In this document: positions 45,540-57,316 of the stretch, piece after piece | How the letters are laid out: each line of letters begins with the position of its first letter | Numbering within the stretch: position 1 is the stretch's first letter | From: Dillenia suffruticosa | Taxonomy: Eukaryota; Streptophyta; Magnoliopsida; Dilleniales; Dilleniaceae | DNA: 64,000 nucleotides | Direction: 5' to 3' | Assembly (NCBI GenBank): GCA_033439265.1 | Contig: JAVTVX010000004.1 | Coordinates: 15,699,701 to 15,763,700, forward strand | Program-made: the position numbers and the translations under genes | Notes under the pieces: model-generated | Seen by the model: only the letters and a program-made list of their open reading frames with translations | Database searches by the model: none | What the model was told of the DNA's origin: nothing

Positions 45540-48500
45540 AGCCTTATGTTGGTCACGAGCCTCACCCAGGCTAGCCTGTGTCTACACGTACATACATAAT
45601 CAATCATGTTTAGAATCCTACCTGGTGTTGGCCAGTGGCATCACAGATGCCCTCCCCGATTTGGTTCAACCGGTCACAACTATACCTACAGCTTTTGGGG
45701 ATACCTCCTGCAGAAGTATATTCGGATACAATAGGTGTCTTTACAAATGCCCTTCATAGCTACGGTAGTCCATCAAGGACATTATCACATCATTACATCA
45801 TCACATCATAAGTAGGCATCCGGTCCACACATTTCAATTAAACCATTTCATTTGAGACATTCCAATAATCACAAAGAGAAATATTTATAAAACATAGACC
45901 AAATCTCACGCTTTCACACATGTCATAAAATATGTCATTTTTGAAAGTTATAAAAAATGTATTTTTGCTCAATCAAGAACATAGCGTCAAAGTGCTACTC
46001 ACATATACAGGAGGGTATGTCACTCCCTGAAATATACCATGAAGTGTAAGAATTGTATGCTTCTTGTTCGGTCACCAAGCATGTCACTACAATGCAACAC
46101 ATAACATATCAATAAAATTGGAAATCACTATGTTAAATTATATTTTAAATAAATCCTTCATCTAGAACCAAAGTTTAAGATATTATAGGTAGGCTTCTAA
46201 TGTATACATAGGATGTCCCCTTTTTATCACCAAACTGGTAACTTCAGTGCCCATTTATAAATAGGCCTTACCACTTCACCACAAACGTTGGTAAATAAAA
46301 ATCCACATTGTCAATTTAGGGTTCTTTCTAGAACTCTCTATACGTAACTCACATATATACACATATATCTCTAAATTACATGTCAAACTCATTCTCATTC
46401 TTTACCACATTCTATCCCCTTCACAAGATTTTACATTCTACAAATATTACACATACACATGCTCATATGCATTCCGTACATTCTCAGCAACTCACCAATT
46501 TAATTCACATTTCATCCTATCACCTTAGCACACATATACAACTATACATGCGCTCACACACACATTCATCACCACTTGCTCAAAAATTCTGCACATATTA
46601 AACCACAATGCAAGACAATTTTCAGCTCACTAATGCACATTTCTCTCCTCCAAATTCTAAGCGAAACACAACCAAATTTATGTACACATTTCTCAAATCT
46701 ATTATATCAACAATCACACATATATTTTCATCACTTTTGCATTAAAATTCTGTACACATAATTTGTCTATTGAAAACAACATTCAGCTCACCAAAACATA
46801 GTGTTTTCATCCCAATTCTCGACAACACAAGGTTCAAATTTTCTGTACACTAAAGTTATTACAATGAAGGATAAATTCTGCATATAAAATTCTGCACACA
46901 TTCCTCATGGTTTACTTAAGTTCCTTCTAGGCTTTAAGTTATAGAAATATGTTAAAAACATCACATTAACATATTCATACTAGGCTTTTTCAATTTTAGC
47001 AAGTGCAGAATTTTTCTTTACATCAAAATTGGATGTTTCAAGCACAACCAAGATTTCTCTTCATAAGATCATTCTCTCCTCCTTGCTCCTAGCTCTCGGC
47101 CAACCTATGTTCACAAAATTAGCCTCCTTCTTTTGACTCCAAAACAAAGTATGTTATACTAGGGTTTGAGTGGGATGAATTTACACAAACATTACAAAGT
47201 AATGTTTGAAGAAATCAAACATTTCTTCAATGGAGTTGCTCCTGGTTCCCTTTGATCTTCACCATGCAAGACTCCTCCTTTTACTTCAATTTTTGAATAT
47301 GTTGTAAATGGACTTGTGAGGAATTGTTCTATGTAAAAATTTTAGGGTAGTGTAGTAGAAAAATTTTGGGTTTTCCCCCATGAAGCTCATGGTTTTGAGA
47401 GAAAAATGGAGAGAGTTTTTTTGTTTTTCTTGCTTGGACATCTCAAATGTTTCGAAGAAGAAGAAGAAGTGTTTTAACTTATTTAATTTGCCCCATCCAA
47501 TCCTAGCCATCAACATTTTCAAGATCAATTCTTGGCCATCTGATTATTGGGACACAAACAAGATTTACTCCCTCTCTTTCTCTCATGGTTTTGGCTATTC
47601 TCTCATACTATAACCCATTTTCTCACACTGTCTCTTCTCATTCATTAATTGCATGTCTCTCAACTATCAAGATCCAAAAGCTCACAATTTTGATCCAATT
47701 CCAAGTCAAATCCTCACCATTGGTTTGTTTTCAAGAAAGCCCATACTTTCACTCAATGAATAGTTTTCATTAATTGGATGTCTCCCACCAACTCAATCCA
47801 AGGGCTCAAATTTATTTCGTCTTACTCCAAATTAATCTCCATACTTGGATTAACTTCTCAAAAACCCAAAAAAAATCTCTTCTCTCTCTCTCATCCACCA
47901 CCTCACCGTCCTACTCATTTCTCTCTTGGTTGTTCATGGTTTTGGGGAAGGGAGAAAGAATACTTGTGCTAATTTGCTTCAATCTCCATCATTGATCATC
48001 TCAAGGTTTATTCCTCACCATTGGATCATTTTTGTACTAACTCTAGAATCATTTTCTCTTACTCCATTTATCCAATGGTTAATATTCTAGTTACAACCCA
48101 AATCAGAGATCCTAATTATTCCACCCATACCACAACTTCATTAGTTGCTTATTAATTTCAAATAAGTCGCTCGACTTATAAAAATTTTATTTTGATAAAA
48201 AAATTCATAATTTCAAGTTAGACCCAAAACTCATATTAGGACAATTTAATTTATCCCTTGTCAAAACGTGATCGTTTGGTTTTCTTGAGACACATTCGAC
48301 CTGACTGGGGTTTTACTAGTGATTTTTTGAAAAATTTGCAATTCAACTATACGATGTAAGATCTACCCAAATTTTAGGGTCTTATACACCCTAGAGTCAT
48401 CCTCATTATTATTGGACCATCGGTGGTCATTTTGAAATTTTTGAATTTCTGACGATTAGGCCAAAATTTTTCGGGAGTGGTTTTAACGAAAAAATTTCTT

Positions 48501-48589
48501 AGTGGATTTTATATCAAGAAATATGAGTAATAGCATATATAAAATGAAGAGGAGTACAATAGTGAGTATACCGAGGTGTCGGTATTACA
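45540..48589 (-). repeat. 5' LTR of element C, lacking its 3' end
   Basis: Begins TGTAATACCGACACCTCGG at 48589 and aligns with 39773-36640 of the 3' LTR. The last roughly 550 bases (equivalent to 36083-36635) and the primer-binding site are absent. Frames at 46380-47995 repeat those of the other LTR and are not genes. Confidence 0.87.
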
Positions 48590-48725
48590 CCGGGCAAGTG
48601 TGGCAGAGCCGCATGGGCATGCGTGGGGGACCGCACATGCTTGGGTACCTGTGCTTGCCTTGGGTAGCCCCATGTGGGCCCATTCATGCACTTGCCCGCA
48701 GCCCATGCAGCTTCCCTATTTGTAC
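48590..48725. repeat. GC-rich GCATGC-type repeats, continuation of 35785-36082
   Basis: CGGGCAAGTGTGGCAG, GCATGGGCATGCG, GCACATGCTTGGG and similar motifs match the style of 35785-36082. The two stretches flank element C and were probably continuous before it inserted. Confidence 0.65.
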
Positions 48726-48989
48726 TGTTGGATTTTCCATGATAAATATTTCATAGAAATACATAAAACTTGAAAAATTCAATTTTGTGAACAAAAATTC
48801 CACATACATGAATTAAAGAAATGGAAATAAAATTGAAAAAATTGAAAAAAAAAACAGAGAGATGTAGTGTGGAATTACAATTAAGAATATATAATATATA
48901 TATTGCATCATTCATCATACATGAAAAAGAATTAAGTAAATACAGTTTAAGAAATAGAAAAAAGAAAAAAGTAATGGGAATTACAATCA

Positions 48990-50564
48990 ACGAAATTAAC
49001 TTTATGTTTAATTTTTTTTGCTTTTTCTTTACTCGCACCAGAAGAGGATACACTTGCACTCGTAGTTGAAGAGGATGCAACACAAGATGAACTTTCTCTA
49101 ATAACGTCACAAATGTCAAAAGGATTATACCCCTACCCCTAGGAGGAGAACAAAATGAGACCCTGGGAGAAGAATTGAATGAACCAAAGAGATGCATAGA
49201 AATGTGTAGGCAGAGGTTGCATGGAGGAGCTTGGATGAGGATGAGATAGTCTAGCTTTGGTGGTAGTTGTAGCAAAGGAAGAAGGTCTAGCCACCTTATT
49301 ACCTATAAATGGTCACTTATACACAAAATAAAATTGCTGCTCACCTTTACATCAGTAGATATATTTATCAAGTCAAATAATATTTTTTTATATTCTTCCT
49401 CATTGGGTTGCTTGAATTCACAAAAACAATATCTCAGTTCACTCACTTCCCTTTTCCCTCTGAACTTCTCCCACTTTCGTCTTCCCTCCAAACTTCTCCC
49501 AATTCCCTCCGAACTTCACCAAATTTCACATCAACGCTATCTGTGAACTGTATTTTCATACTATGGATCCATTCAAAGAGTTTATTCCACTTAGCATTAT
49601 CATTCTCATTCTCATTCCCAGTGTCCACATTCACTTCTGCCTTTGGCTCTGACTCTGGCTCTAGCTCTGGCCTATGTCTTGACTCTGGCATATAATCTAC
49701 ACCTCTTTTCTTTAAATTAATCCAAAAACCATCTTCATAAATCCAATAAGTTTTATGTAAAGTTTTATCAATTATACCATTTTTAATAGCTTAATTGTAC
49801 ATTGTTTTTTTTTCATAGATTTATGCCTTGACTTTTTAAAATACTGGTAATCATACAGCAATATGACAAATTTGAATTTAAAGAAACTCTTATGGTTATC
49901 ATAAAGTAAGGAAACAAAAAATACAAATTTGGATTTTTTTTCTTTCAATAATATGCACCATTAGCCGAAAATCATCTCGAGAAATTGATGTATATTACCT
50001 CCCCATGGCTTAATAGCGTATATGATTATAAATTGAATAATTCTTTAATGGAAATTTAAATCCATTGCATGTGTACTAAATGTATCTAACTATTATCATC
50101 AAATACTATCTGAGCTTCTATTAGTATCTCACTTTTCAAATATGGGACACATTCTATGTAATTAACCCAATGAAGACCACTCACTTTGCATATCATTCTA
50201 GGATTCACTTCAATTTTTTTACCATCAAAATAAGTTTGAAAAGCACTTGATATAATTTTAGAATCAATAACTATACAATCTTGATTATCAATTTCTTTTA
50301 TATTATTGTAAAAAATTCTCACTATGTTCTCATAAATTTTTTGCTTGGAATGAGAATCCAAGAAGTATATATTTGTTTTAAATAACTTGCATGCTTAAAA
50401 CCTATGCTCTTTAGAAAATCCTAGTCTATTAAGCTACCATTAGTAATGTTTCAATGAAAAAATACCTTCTAAAATAGTATGATTTTTTTAAGAGGAGGAA
50501 ACTCCTTGGTGTTGTATTTTTCTGATTGCATCATAATTTCTTTGCCTTTTCTAGAGTAGGCCAT
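48990..50564 (-). pseudogene. Remnant of a plant transposon protein gene (Transposase_32-like), tentative
   Basis: MAYSRKGKEIMMQSEKYNTK at 50564 looks like a start. Then FLDSHSKQKIYENIVRIFYNN near 50370-50300 with DGKKIEVNPRMICKVSGLHW near 50220-50170 resembles the 'IVREFYANL ... V.G..V.V.P..I...L' pattern of the putative plant transposon protein family. Further on, WNKLFEWIHSMKIQFTDSVD near 49590-49530 after an acidic EPESEPKAEVN stretch resembles the C-terminal coiled-coil of such proteins. 49275-48990 gives S/T-rich frames. Stops and frame changes are many. It may belong to CACTA-1 upstream of tnp2 or to a separate element. The assignment rests on motif memory only. Confidence 0.42.
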
Positions 50565-50619
50565 TTGTGAGTGAAAAGTGAAAAGAAGGTTTGATTTGGA
50601 ATGAGAATCCTCTCGGATC

Positions 50620-50956
50620 ACTGCTTTACTTACCAGACTGACGCAGAAGGACGTCAAGTTCATTTGGGACGATCGTTGTGAGACGAGCTTTCAGGACCTC
50701 AAACAATGACTGGCAACGGTCAGCTAGTTAGGGAGGACCTTAGTTTTCCAGCTCAGCACGTAGCTATTCTAAATTGACAGGTCAGAAAGCTGCGGAGTAA
50801 AGAAGTTTCATTGGTCAGAGTTTTGTGGAGGAGTGACCAGGTCAAGGAAGAAACCTAGGAGCCCGAAAAGACTATTAGGAGACAGTACCCCCACTTGTTC
50901 AGTGTATTGCTTTCTTATAGTTTCAAGGACAAACTTGTTTTTAGGAGGTTAGAAAA
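50620..50956 (+). pseudogene. Tekay pol deletion derivative: RT end fused to chromodomain-like tail
   Basis: LTQKDVKFIWDDRCETSFQDL near 50636-50700 is the end of RT/start of RNase H. It is followed within about 30 bases by LSFPAQHVAILN and VRKLRSKEVSLVRVLWRSDQ near 50780-50840 and RRQYPHLFS near 50877-50903, the C-terminal end of the polyprotein. The rest of RNase H and all of integrase are gone. A polypurine-like AGGAGGTTAGAAAA precedes the LTR at 50957. Confidence 0.82.
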
Positions 50957-53580
50957 TGTAATACAAAAAAAAAAGCAGATTGGAGAGGCAGCGTTTTTGG
51001 TAAAATGCTGCGTCCCCAATTTGGGATTAGGATTAAAACTCTAACCCCTTTTCTCTCTATCTCTCTCTCCCGACTTTTCACCTTCCCATGGCCATCGCCA
51101 CCGCCACCGCCATCGCCATTGCCATCGCCGCCACCCTCTCCCTTTACTTCTTTCCCTTCTCTCTCTATCTCTCACCCACTGTCTCTTTCTCTCACTATCT
51201 CACTGTTTCTTTCTCTCCCTCTCACAATCTCCCACGATCGCTCTCTCTCTCCGCCTCGCCTTCCTCCGCCGCGAGCTGAGATCGATCACACCCTTCTGCC
51301 ATCCCCGCCGCACGCAGCAGCTGCTCCTTCCTCCCATAAGCCTCCGCGAGCACAACCCAGCGCCCTTGTACGCAATCGAGACATAGCACACCTCAATTCA
51401 CGAGCGAGTAGGACCCATTCTGAGAGCAAGACCAAGCCAGGCAGCGCGCGAACCAGCACATGAGTGCGCGATCCAGTACACGAGCACCGGCCCACAAGCC
51501 ACTGCGGCCCATGAGCCACTGCGGCCCATGAGCCACTGCCGGCCAACAGGCCCATCAGCCGCAGGCCCGCTAGCTCGCAAGCCTGCCGACCGGCTAGCCC
51601 GCCAGCCCGCAGGCCTACCGGCCCGCTAGCCCACCAGCTCGCAAGCCTGCCGGCCCACTAGCCCGGTAGCCCACTGGCCCACAGACCCGCGAGCCCGTTA
51701 GCCAAAGCCCACTGGCCCACTGGCCCGCTGACCCACAAACCTACGGGCCCGCGATAGCCCGTGACTGCCCACGAACCTCCACCCAAGTAACTAATTGAGA
51801 GTTTTGATTCTGATCTAAGTGTTTAGATCTAATAAATAAATCTTGTTTTGATAGGAAACACTACAGACTTTGGAGTGACCGAAGAGACATTCGGACGAAA
51901 CTCTGCGCTTCGAGAAAACCCTAGGTGAGGAGATTTCAACTCTAATTGATAAATTGAATGAATCTAGAATTGAATCTAAGATGAAAGGTTTTGTATATGT
52001 TTAGAGTATAAGTAAAATGCGAATAGAATACAATTTCTGAAATAATTATATGTGATTTTGAAGGTTAAGTATAGAATGTTACAGAAACTAGATGGTCTGA
52101 TACGAAAGCAGCATGTTATAGAATCATAAAATCATGTCGAGTTAATTCGAATGGTTTTCCTTATTGTTAAACTTTAAAATATGCATGAAATGAGCCGTAA
52201 AGTGGGGGATATTGTACATTTCATGTCTTTCTTAGGTTGTTTCGAGTAGTTAATTGGCAAAATTGTATGTATGAAGAATGGTAGCTTAAAAATGGTGATC
52301 AGAGCTTAGAGACGGTTGAAATCGTTTTCATTATAAGTTATTTTGCATATAGGCAATCTAAATACGATCTCAGTATTATGAAAATGGATAAACGCTAAAG
52401 ATGTTTGAGAAATTGATATTAAATTTTGCTGATCTGATTAGATTGATCTTTTTGGAGATTCGAAGAATTAGATTGGATTTGTTTTGAAAATAGGGAGTAA
52501 CCACCCTCCCTAGAACGGTGAGTAGGATTTCGACATTCGCTATTGAATGAAAACCATGTTTCAAAAATACTTTTTAAATGACATGTTTCTGCAAATGTAT
52601 GATTGTTAGAATTTTTGAATATTTTTTGAAATGTTTTATGATTTTTGGAGTGTCTTAATTTCTGACTTTATTGATATGCATCCATGAGTTTTGATAACTA
52701 AATATTGTGCCACATTTTCGATATATTGACATGCTTTAATGCTTCCACTGCATTGGCATATGGTTTTAAATGGATTTAATTATATATTTGGGCTGTATGC
52801 CCGGCCGACGCTATGATGTGATGCATGGGGCTATATGCCCAGCCGACATGGCGATGGGATGCATGGGGCTACATGCCCGACTGATATGATATTGTGATAT
52901 GCTTCCTATAGCATCCGTAGCTACGAAGGACATCTGGTAGAGGCACCCCTTGTGTCTGGATACGCTTCGGCCGTAGCTATCCACCAGATTGTCATGTGTA
53001 TGGGTGTCCCAGGTTGGCCCTCATCGGAGAGAACATTGAGTACGACTCCGTCTAGCACCAGGCAGGGGCACCATACACAGCCGACTAGTTATATGTACAT
53101 TATTATTATTTACAGGCTAGTTGGAGTAGTTTGTGGCCAACATTGGGGCAGAGAGCCATTATTTAATACTTGCATTTGGAAAAACCTCCAATGCGCCATC
53201 CTTGGTCGAGGTAAACCATTACCGGGGTTGTTTGATTGGTCGGCTCTTTATGAATTGATTTTCACATTTGATGCATATGTTATTTTCAAATGTGTGCCTG
53301 ATGATATCTGATTTGTTGAAACAGCACGTTATTTTTCTCACACTTGATATTGTGTTTTATGCTTTGATACTCCAAGTTCACCCTCGATATTGATAGTATG
53401 ATGTCAATCCCCTCACTTACTGAGTATCCTCTCATAGATACTCACCCTTATCCTGAATGCATATCAATGTGACTTATGTTCTAGCAAGACTACTCTCAAA
53501 GCCCCTTACAACTAGAAACCGTCTCATCTTTGCTCACTTAGAGCTAGAGGTGGTCACTTGTATGAAAGAGTCAACCTCAC
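50957..53580 (+). repeat. 3' LTR of the deletion derivative (Tekay-type), right end uncertain
   Basis: Starts TGTAATAC at 50957. Inner blocks such as GCATCCGTAGCTACGAAGG near 52912 and CACCAGGCAGGGGCACC near 53058 match the CCGTAGCTACGAGGG and 'gctagacagtggtgtcac'-type blocks of other Tekay LTRs here. No clean CGTGACA end is visible, so the right border near 53580 is a guess. It includes a CT-rich stretch (51040-51260), a GC-rich repeat (51480-51780) and a CCCTAG|GTGAGG site near 51920 that could be a 5' UTR splice donor. Confidence 0.65.
51480..51780. repeat. GC-rich degenerate short repeat (AGCCCGC / GGCCCAC type)
   Basis: A string of variants such as GCCCGCTAGCTCGCAAGCC, GCCCGCCAGCCCGCAGGCC and GCCCACTGGCCCACAG, built on roughly 8-12-bp units. 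The serine/proline/alanine-rich frames crossing this region on both strands are products of composition. Confidence 0.75.
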
Positions 53581-53737
53581 CTGCCTGACATATCTTTTAT
53601 TACATTACATCAAAGAATATATGATAAAAAACAAGTGCATTATATAAAAAATGTAATCTCATGTGTGACTGAATAATGTACAAGAATCATATATATATAT
53701 AATGTAATAAGCATCAACATCGTTAATCCAGTACAAA
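53581..53737. other. Short spacer, nothing recognised
   Basis: AT-rich, includes a short (TA)n near 53688. It contains either the end of the LTR to its left or non-coding copia sequence. Confidence 0.4.
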
Positions 53738-54810
53738 TTAAGAAATGTCAGAATATGTGCAAACCCAATAATTTTCTATGTCCAATAATGGAGTCTCTAA
53801 CAATGGGTTTGGTGAAGGGTCAACCCCCATGCTGTGTGTAGAAATATACTTGACGGTCATATCACCCTTCACGATGATGTCTCTCACGAAGTTATACCTA
53901 GTGTCAATGTGCTTGGTCTTATTATGATACTTAGGGTCTCGAGTATAGGCGATAGCGGTCTGATTATCACAGTAGATTATTATTGGCTTTCCATTATCTG
54001 CTACAATCCCTAAGTTATCTAATAGTGTTCGAGCCAAACACTCTCCTAAACTATGATTGAGTAAGCCACGAAATCAGCCTTCATTATAGATAGAGCTACA
54101 TAGGTTTGTTTCTTACTGCTCCAAGAAATGCCATCACTAATTTGCAAAAAGGTAAAACCTAATATCGATTTGCGCTTATTCAAAACACCACCCCAATCGG
54201 TATCTAAATATCCCACAAGATGCAAATCAGCTCTTTCATAACACGAGGAGAAGCTTACAGTTCCTTTGAGATGTCTCAAAATCCTTTTCACTGCTCTCCA
54301 GTGACCCCTTCCAGGATTTGAATGATATCTACTCATCAGATCGACTACATAATAAATGTTTGGTCGTGTACACAACATCACATACATTAAACTTCCCATT
54401 GCACTGGAATAAGAGATTTTCCTCATCTCTCTTGCTTCTTTCTGAATTTTAGGGTACATCTCAAATCTTAGGCCATCACACTTGGTGATAGAATTATTTA
54501 CAGGATTACAATCGCTCATCTCAAAATGCTTAAGAATCTTTCAAATATAGGTCTTTTGTGAAAGAGCCAATATCCTTCTCAAGCGATCCCTCTGGATCTT
54601 AACTCCAAGAATGAACTCAGCTTCACCCATGTCCTTCGTATAGGGATAGAATCACAAAAGAGTCATCAGAACGTATCAGATAAACACAATGATCCTCTTT
54701 TATCATTGTAAAACTATAAGATATCACTTTCTCATCAAATCTCAGATACCAACACCTGGATGACTACTTTAGGCTGTATATCGACTTCCGAAGTTGACAG
54801 ACCTTTTCCT
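53738..54810 (-). pseudogene. Ty1/copia RT C-terminal and RNase H fragment
   Basis: From 54805: SIYSLK then CWYLRFDEKVISYSF (RT), VILSLY, EAEFILGVKIQRDRLRR, SSAMGSLMYVMLCTRPNIYY near 54410-54350, and the RNase H motifs HLVGYLDTDWGGVLNKRKS near 54210 and YCDNQTAIAYTRDPKYHNKTKH near 53975-53915. The catalytic YVDD block that should follow VILSLY is deleted: the sequence jumps straight to the KDMGEAEFILG-equivalent stretch near 54640. Stops near 54773, 54546 and 54043, plus a frame slip near 54040, also occur. Nothing of gag, protease or integrase remains nearby. Confidence 0.88.
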
Positions 54811-54822
54811 CTTGACCTACTA

Positions 54823-56543
54823 TGTAACACTGACACCTCGGTGTATTCATATTTGCACTCTTTTCCCATTCTATGTATGATATTACTTATGATCGAAATA
54901 GAAATTTCACTAAGAAATTTTTCCGATAAAATCGTTCCCAAACAAATTTCAGCTAAAATCACCGGAGATTAAAAACTTTCAAATGATCACTGAAGGTCAA
55001 AAAATGATCAGAGTGGCCTTAAAAGTGTATGAGAATCTCAAATATAGATAAATATCGCTTTATAAAGCTAAATCATGGATTTATGGAAAATTTCCCGAAA
55101 AGCCCTAATTGGACGGTAATAAGCCCCAGCAAGACTAACTGACCACATTATGATGCAAAATGGACTTAGTTAAACTTAATATGGGGTAAGGGGCCTAGTG
55201 TATAATTATGGAAAATTTGGGGTGAAAATAGAAATTTTAAAGTTTATGGGATTTATTTGCAATACACAATAACCTAGAATTAATCTACTAGTTTTTTTTT
55301 CTTAAAACCCTAATTTCGACCAATGAGAGCTTTAAGGTCTTGAGGTGGGGCCCACATTAAATTTGGGTATGAGTTGTAGAGAGTAAAAGAGAAAATGGTG
55401 GGTCCCACACATATAAAAAAAATGTAATTTTAAAAATAAGAAAGCTATTAATTAATTAAGTAAAGGAGTGGGAGAGGAAACATGAGAGAGGGAGAGAGAG
55501 AGGAAGGGAGAGAATAAGTGACTATTCTAGAGTTTATTAGTGAGATCCAAGGGTTTAGATTAACTTTGAAACATTTGGATGGTTGAGATTGAATTTAATA
55601 AAGTGAATTAAGTTTAAAGGAAAAGATAACACAAACCTAGCCTTCTCATTTTGCCAAAAACCGTGTGGAACAAACGGAAGAACAAAGAAGGCTTTTTCTT
55701 TTCCTTTCTCCAAAAACCGTAAGCTACTCCTTGAAGGGAGACTTGATCCCTTCAACCAATCTTTAATATTTTTACATAGATATTCTCCTTTCAAGCCCTA
55801 GTTCAACATATTCAAAAATTAGAAAAAGAGAAGAAGGTTTGCTTGGTGATTCAATGGTGGAAACCTAGAGGTACAAGTGAAGAGATCTATGGGTTCTTCA
55901 AATTTTCTTCAACAACTTTAGGTAAGAAAGCTTCCTCTTGTTCCCTAGTGTAACATAGATCAATTTGGAGCCAAAAGGAAATCTCTAACTTGGTGACTCT
56001 TTGTTGACCAAAAATTAGGACCAAAGAGCAAAGGAGAGATCTTTGGAGGAGAGGACTTGTCTGAGGCTTGAGACATCAAATCTTGAGGTATAAAAAAATA
56101 AAAAATTCTGCACTTTGTTTGGACTTGAGAACATTTCTTTCGGTTTGTTAATGTGTTGATTTTAGTTTAGTTAGAGGAAAAAGAATCATTCAAGTAAAAG
56201 AATGCTATAATGTGTGCAGAAACTTTCAGCATGTGAAATGTTTGATGTAAGTCTTGAATGATCACATAATGGGGTGAGAAACCATAAGGGAACAAGTGCA
56301 GAAAAATTCAGAACTTTGGCTATGAAATTGGATGGGTTTTAGTGTGATTTTGAGTGTTAAAATGTGGATTTAATGTACTTGTGTGTGTGCTGGATTTTGG
56401 CATTGAAGTATGATGTGTATATATGTGTGTAGTAAATGAAATGACGAAGGAATGAGTGCAGAAAATTTCTGCATTAATGGAAGCTAAAAAGGAATTTTCA
56501 TGTGAAATATGTAGTGAAATGTAAGAAAAATAAAATAAAATAG
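54823..56543 (+). repeat. Tekay-type LTR, right part cut by CACTA-2
   Basis: Starts TGTAACACTGACACCTCGGTG at 54823 in the plus orientation, directly after the copia fragment. It runs until the CACTA terminus at 56544. The rest of the LTR, if still present, would lie beyond CACTA-2 outside the window. No gene in it. Confidence 0.75.
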
Positions 56544-57316
56544 CACTACAAAAAAACACGGCTTTTGCGACGAACTTTGGCCACAAACTTTTTTTGTTGC
56601 TATTTTGCGACGAATTTATCGACGAAAATATTTTTCATAGCCATTTACAACGATATTAGCGACGAAAGAAAATTTGTAACTAACTTGGCGACAACTACAA
56701 ATTCGTTGCTGATTTCAGCGACGAACTTCCTGTTCTTCGCTGATTTCAGCAATGAAAAACGAATTCGTCGCTGATTTCAGCGACGAAAAAGCTCTTTGTC
56801 ACAAATTTCAGCGACGAAAACGGGTTTTGTCACTGAATTTAGTGATGAAAAAGTGTTTCATCGCAGATTTTAGCGATGCACAGATGTTTCGTCGCAGATT
56901 TGAGCGACGAAAACGTGTTTTGTCGCAGATTTGAGCGACGAACTGATGTTTCGTCGCTGATTTTAGCGACGAAATCAGTTTTCGTCGCTGAAATAGCCAC
57001 GACAAGAGTATTTGGTCGCAGATTTTAGCGACGAACAAGTTATTCGTCGCTGATTTTAGCGACGAATTTTGTTTTCGTCGCTGAATGTAGCGACGAACAG
57101 GAAATTGGTCGCGGATTTCAGTGACGAAATTAATATTTGTCACTGAATTTTAAAATTTTACCACAAATTAAGCATCAAAATATATATTGGTCCCTGATCT
57201 GTGTGGCGAAACATGGTTCGTGATGAGAAAAATCCGTCTTTAATGCCTTTCAACGACAGAAAAGGGATTTTCAGTGATAGAGTTTTCCGTCGCTACAAGT
57301 TTGTTTTCTAGTAGTG
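56544..57316 (+). mobile_element. 773-bp non-autonomous CACTA-like unit with CGTCGC repeats
   Basis: The left end CACTACAAAAAAACACGG and right end TTTCTAGTAGTG form an imperfect inverted terminal pair of about 29 bases (about 21 matching), each running into GCGACG. The interior is packed with alternating TTCGTCGC and GCGACGAA motifs about 30-45 bases apart. The flanking 3-mers are TAG and AAT, so no target duplication is seen. It may be a small separate element, or the left end of CACTA-2 with an old internal terminus. Frames at 56565-57143 on both strands are the repeats read as protein. Confidence 0.65.

Larger units (their letters stand above)
36083..48589 (-). mobile_element. Ty3/gypsy Tekay-type element C, nearly full length
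   Basis: LTRs of about 3.7 kb (36083-39773) and a shortened one (45540-48589) flank gag, protease, RT, RNase H, integrase and a chromodomain-like tail on the minus strand. The flanking five bases are CTGAG at 36078-36082 and CCGGG at 48590-48594, which differ by two transitions, consistent with decay of a methylated target duplication. The 5' LTR has lost its U5 end and the primer site. Stops are frequent, so it is an old, dead copy. It sits within GC-rich sequence belonging to CACTA-1. Confidence 0.9.

Noticed and set aside
48862-48867. GTAGTG as the missing 5' terminus of CACTA-1
   Set aside because: Beyond the six bases the inverse reads CACTACATCTCTCTG, which does not match CACTACAAAACAAATATG; following bases TGG do not equal TGA.
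51005-51580. 152-codon serine/proline-rich frame and overlapping minus-strand frames
   Set aside because: They follow the CT-rich and GCCCGC repeats inside an LTR, overlap each other on both strands and show no domain.
56565-57143. Several frames on both strands with repeated 'RRFQRRK'-like peptides
   Set aside because: Translation of the GCGACGAA/TTCGTCGC repeat, not protein-coding.
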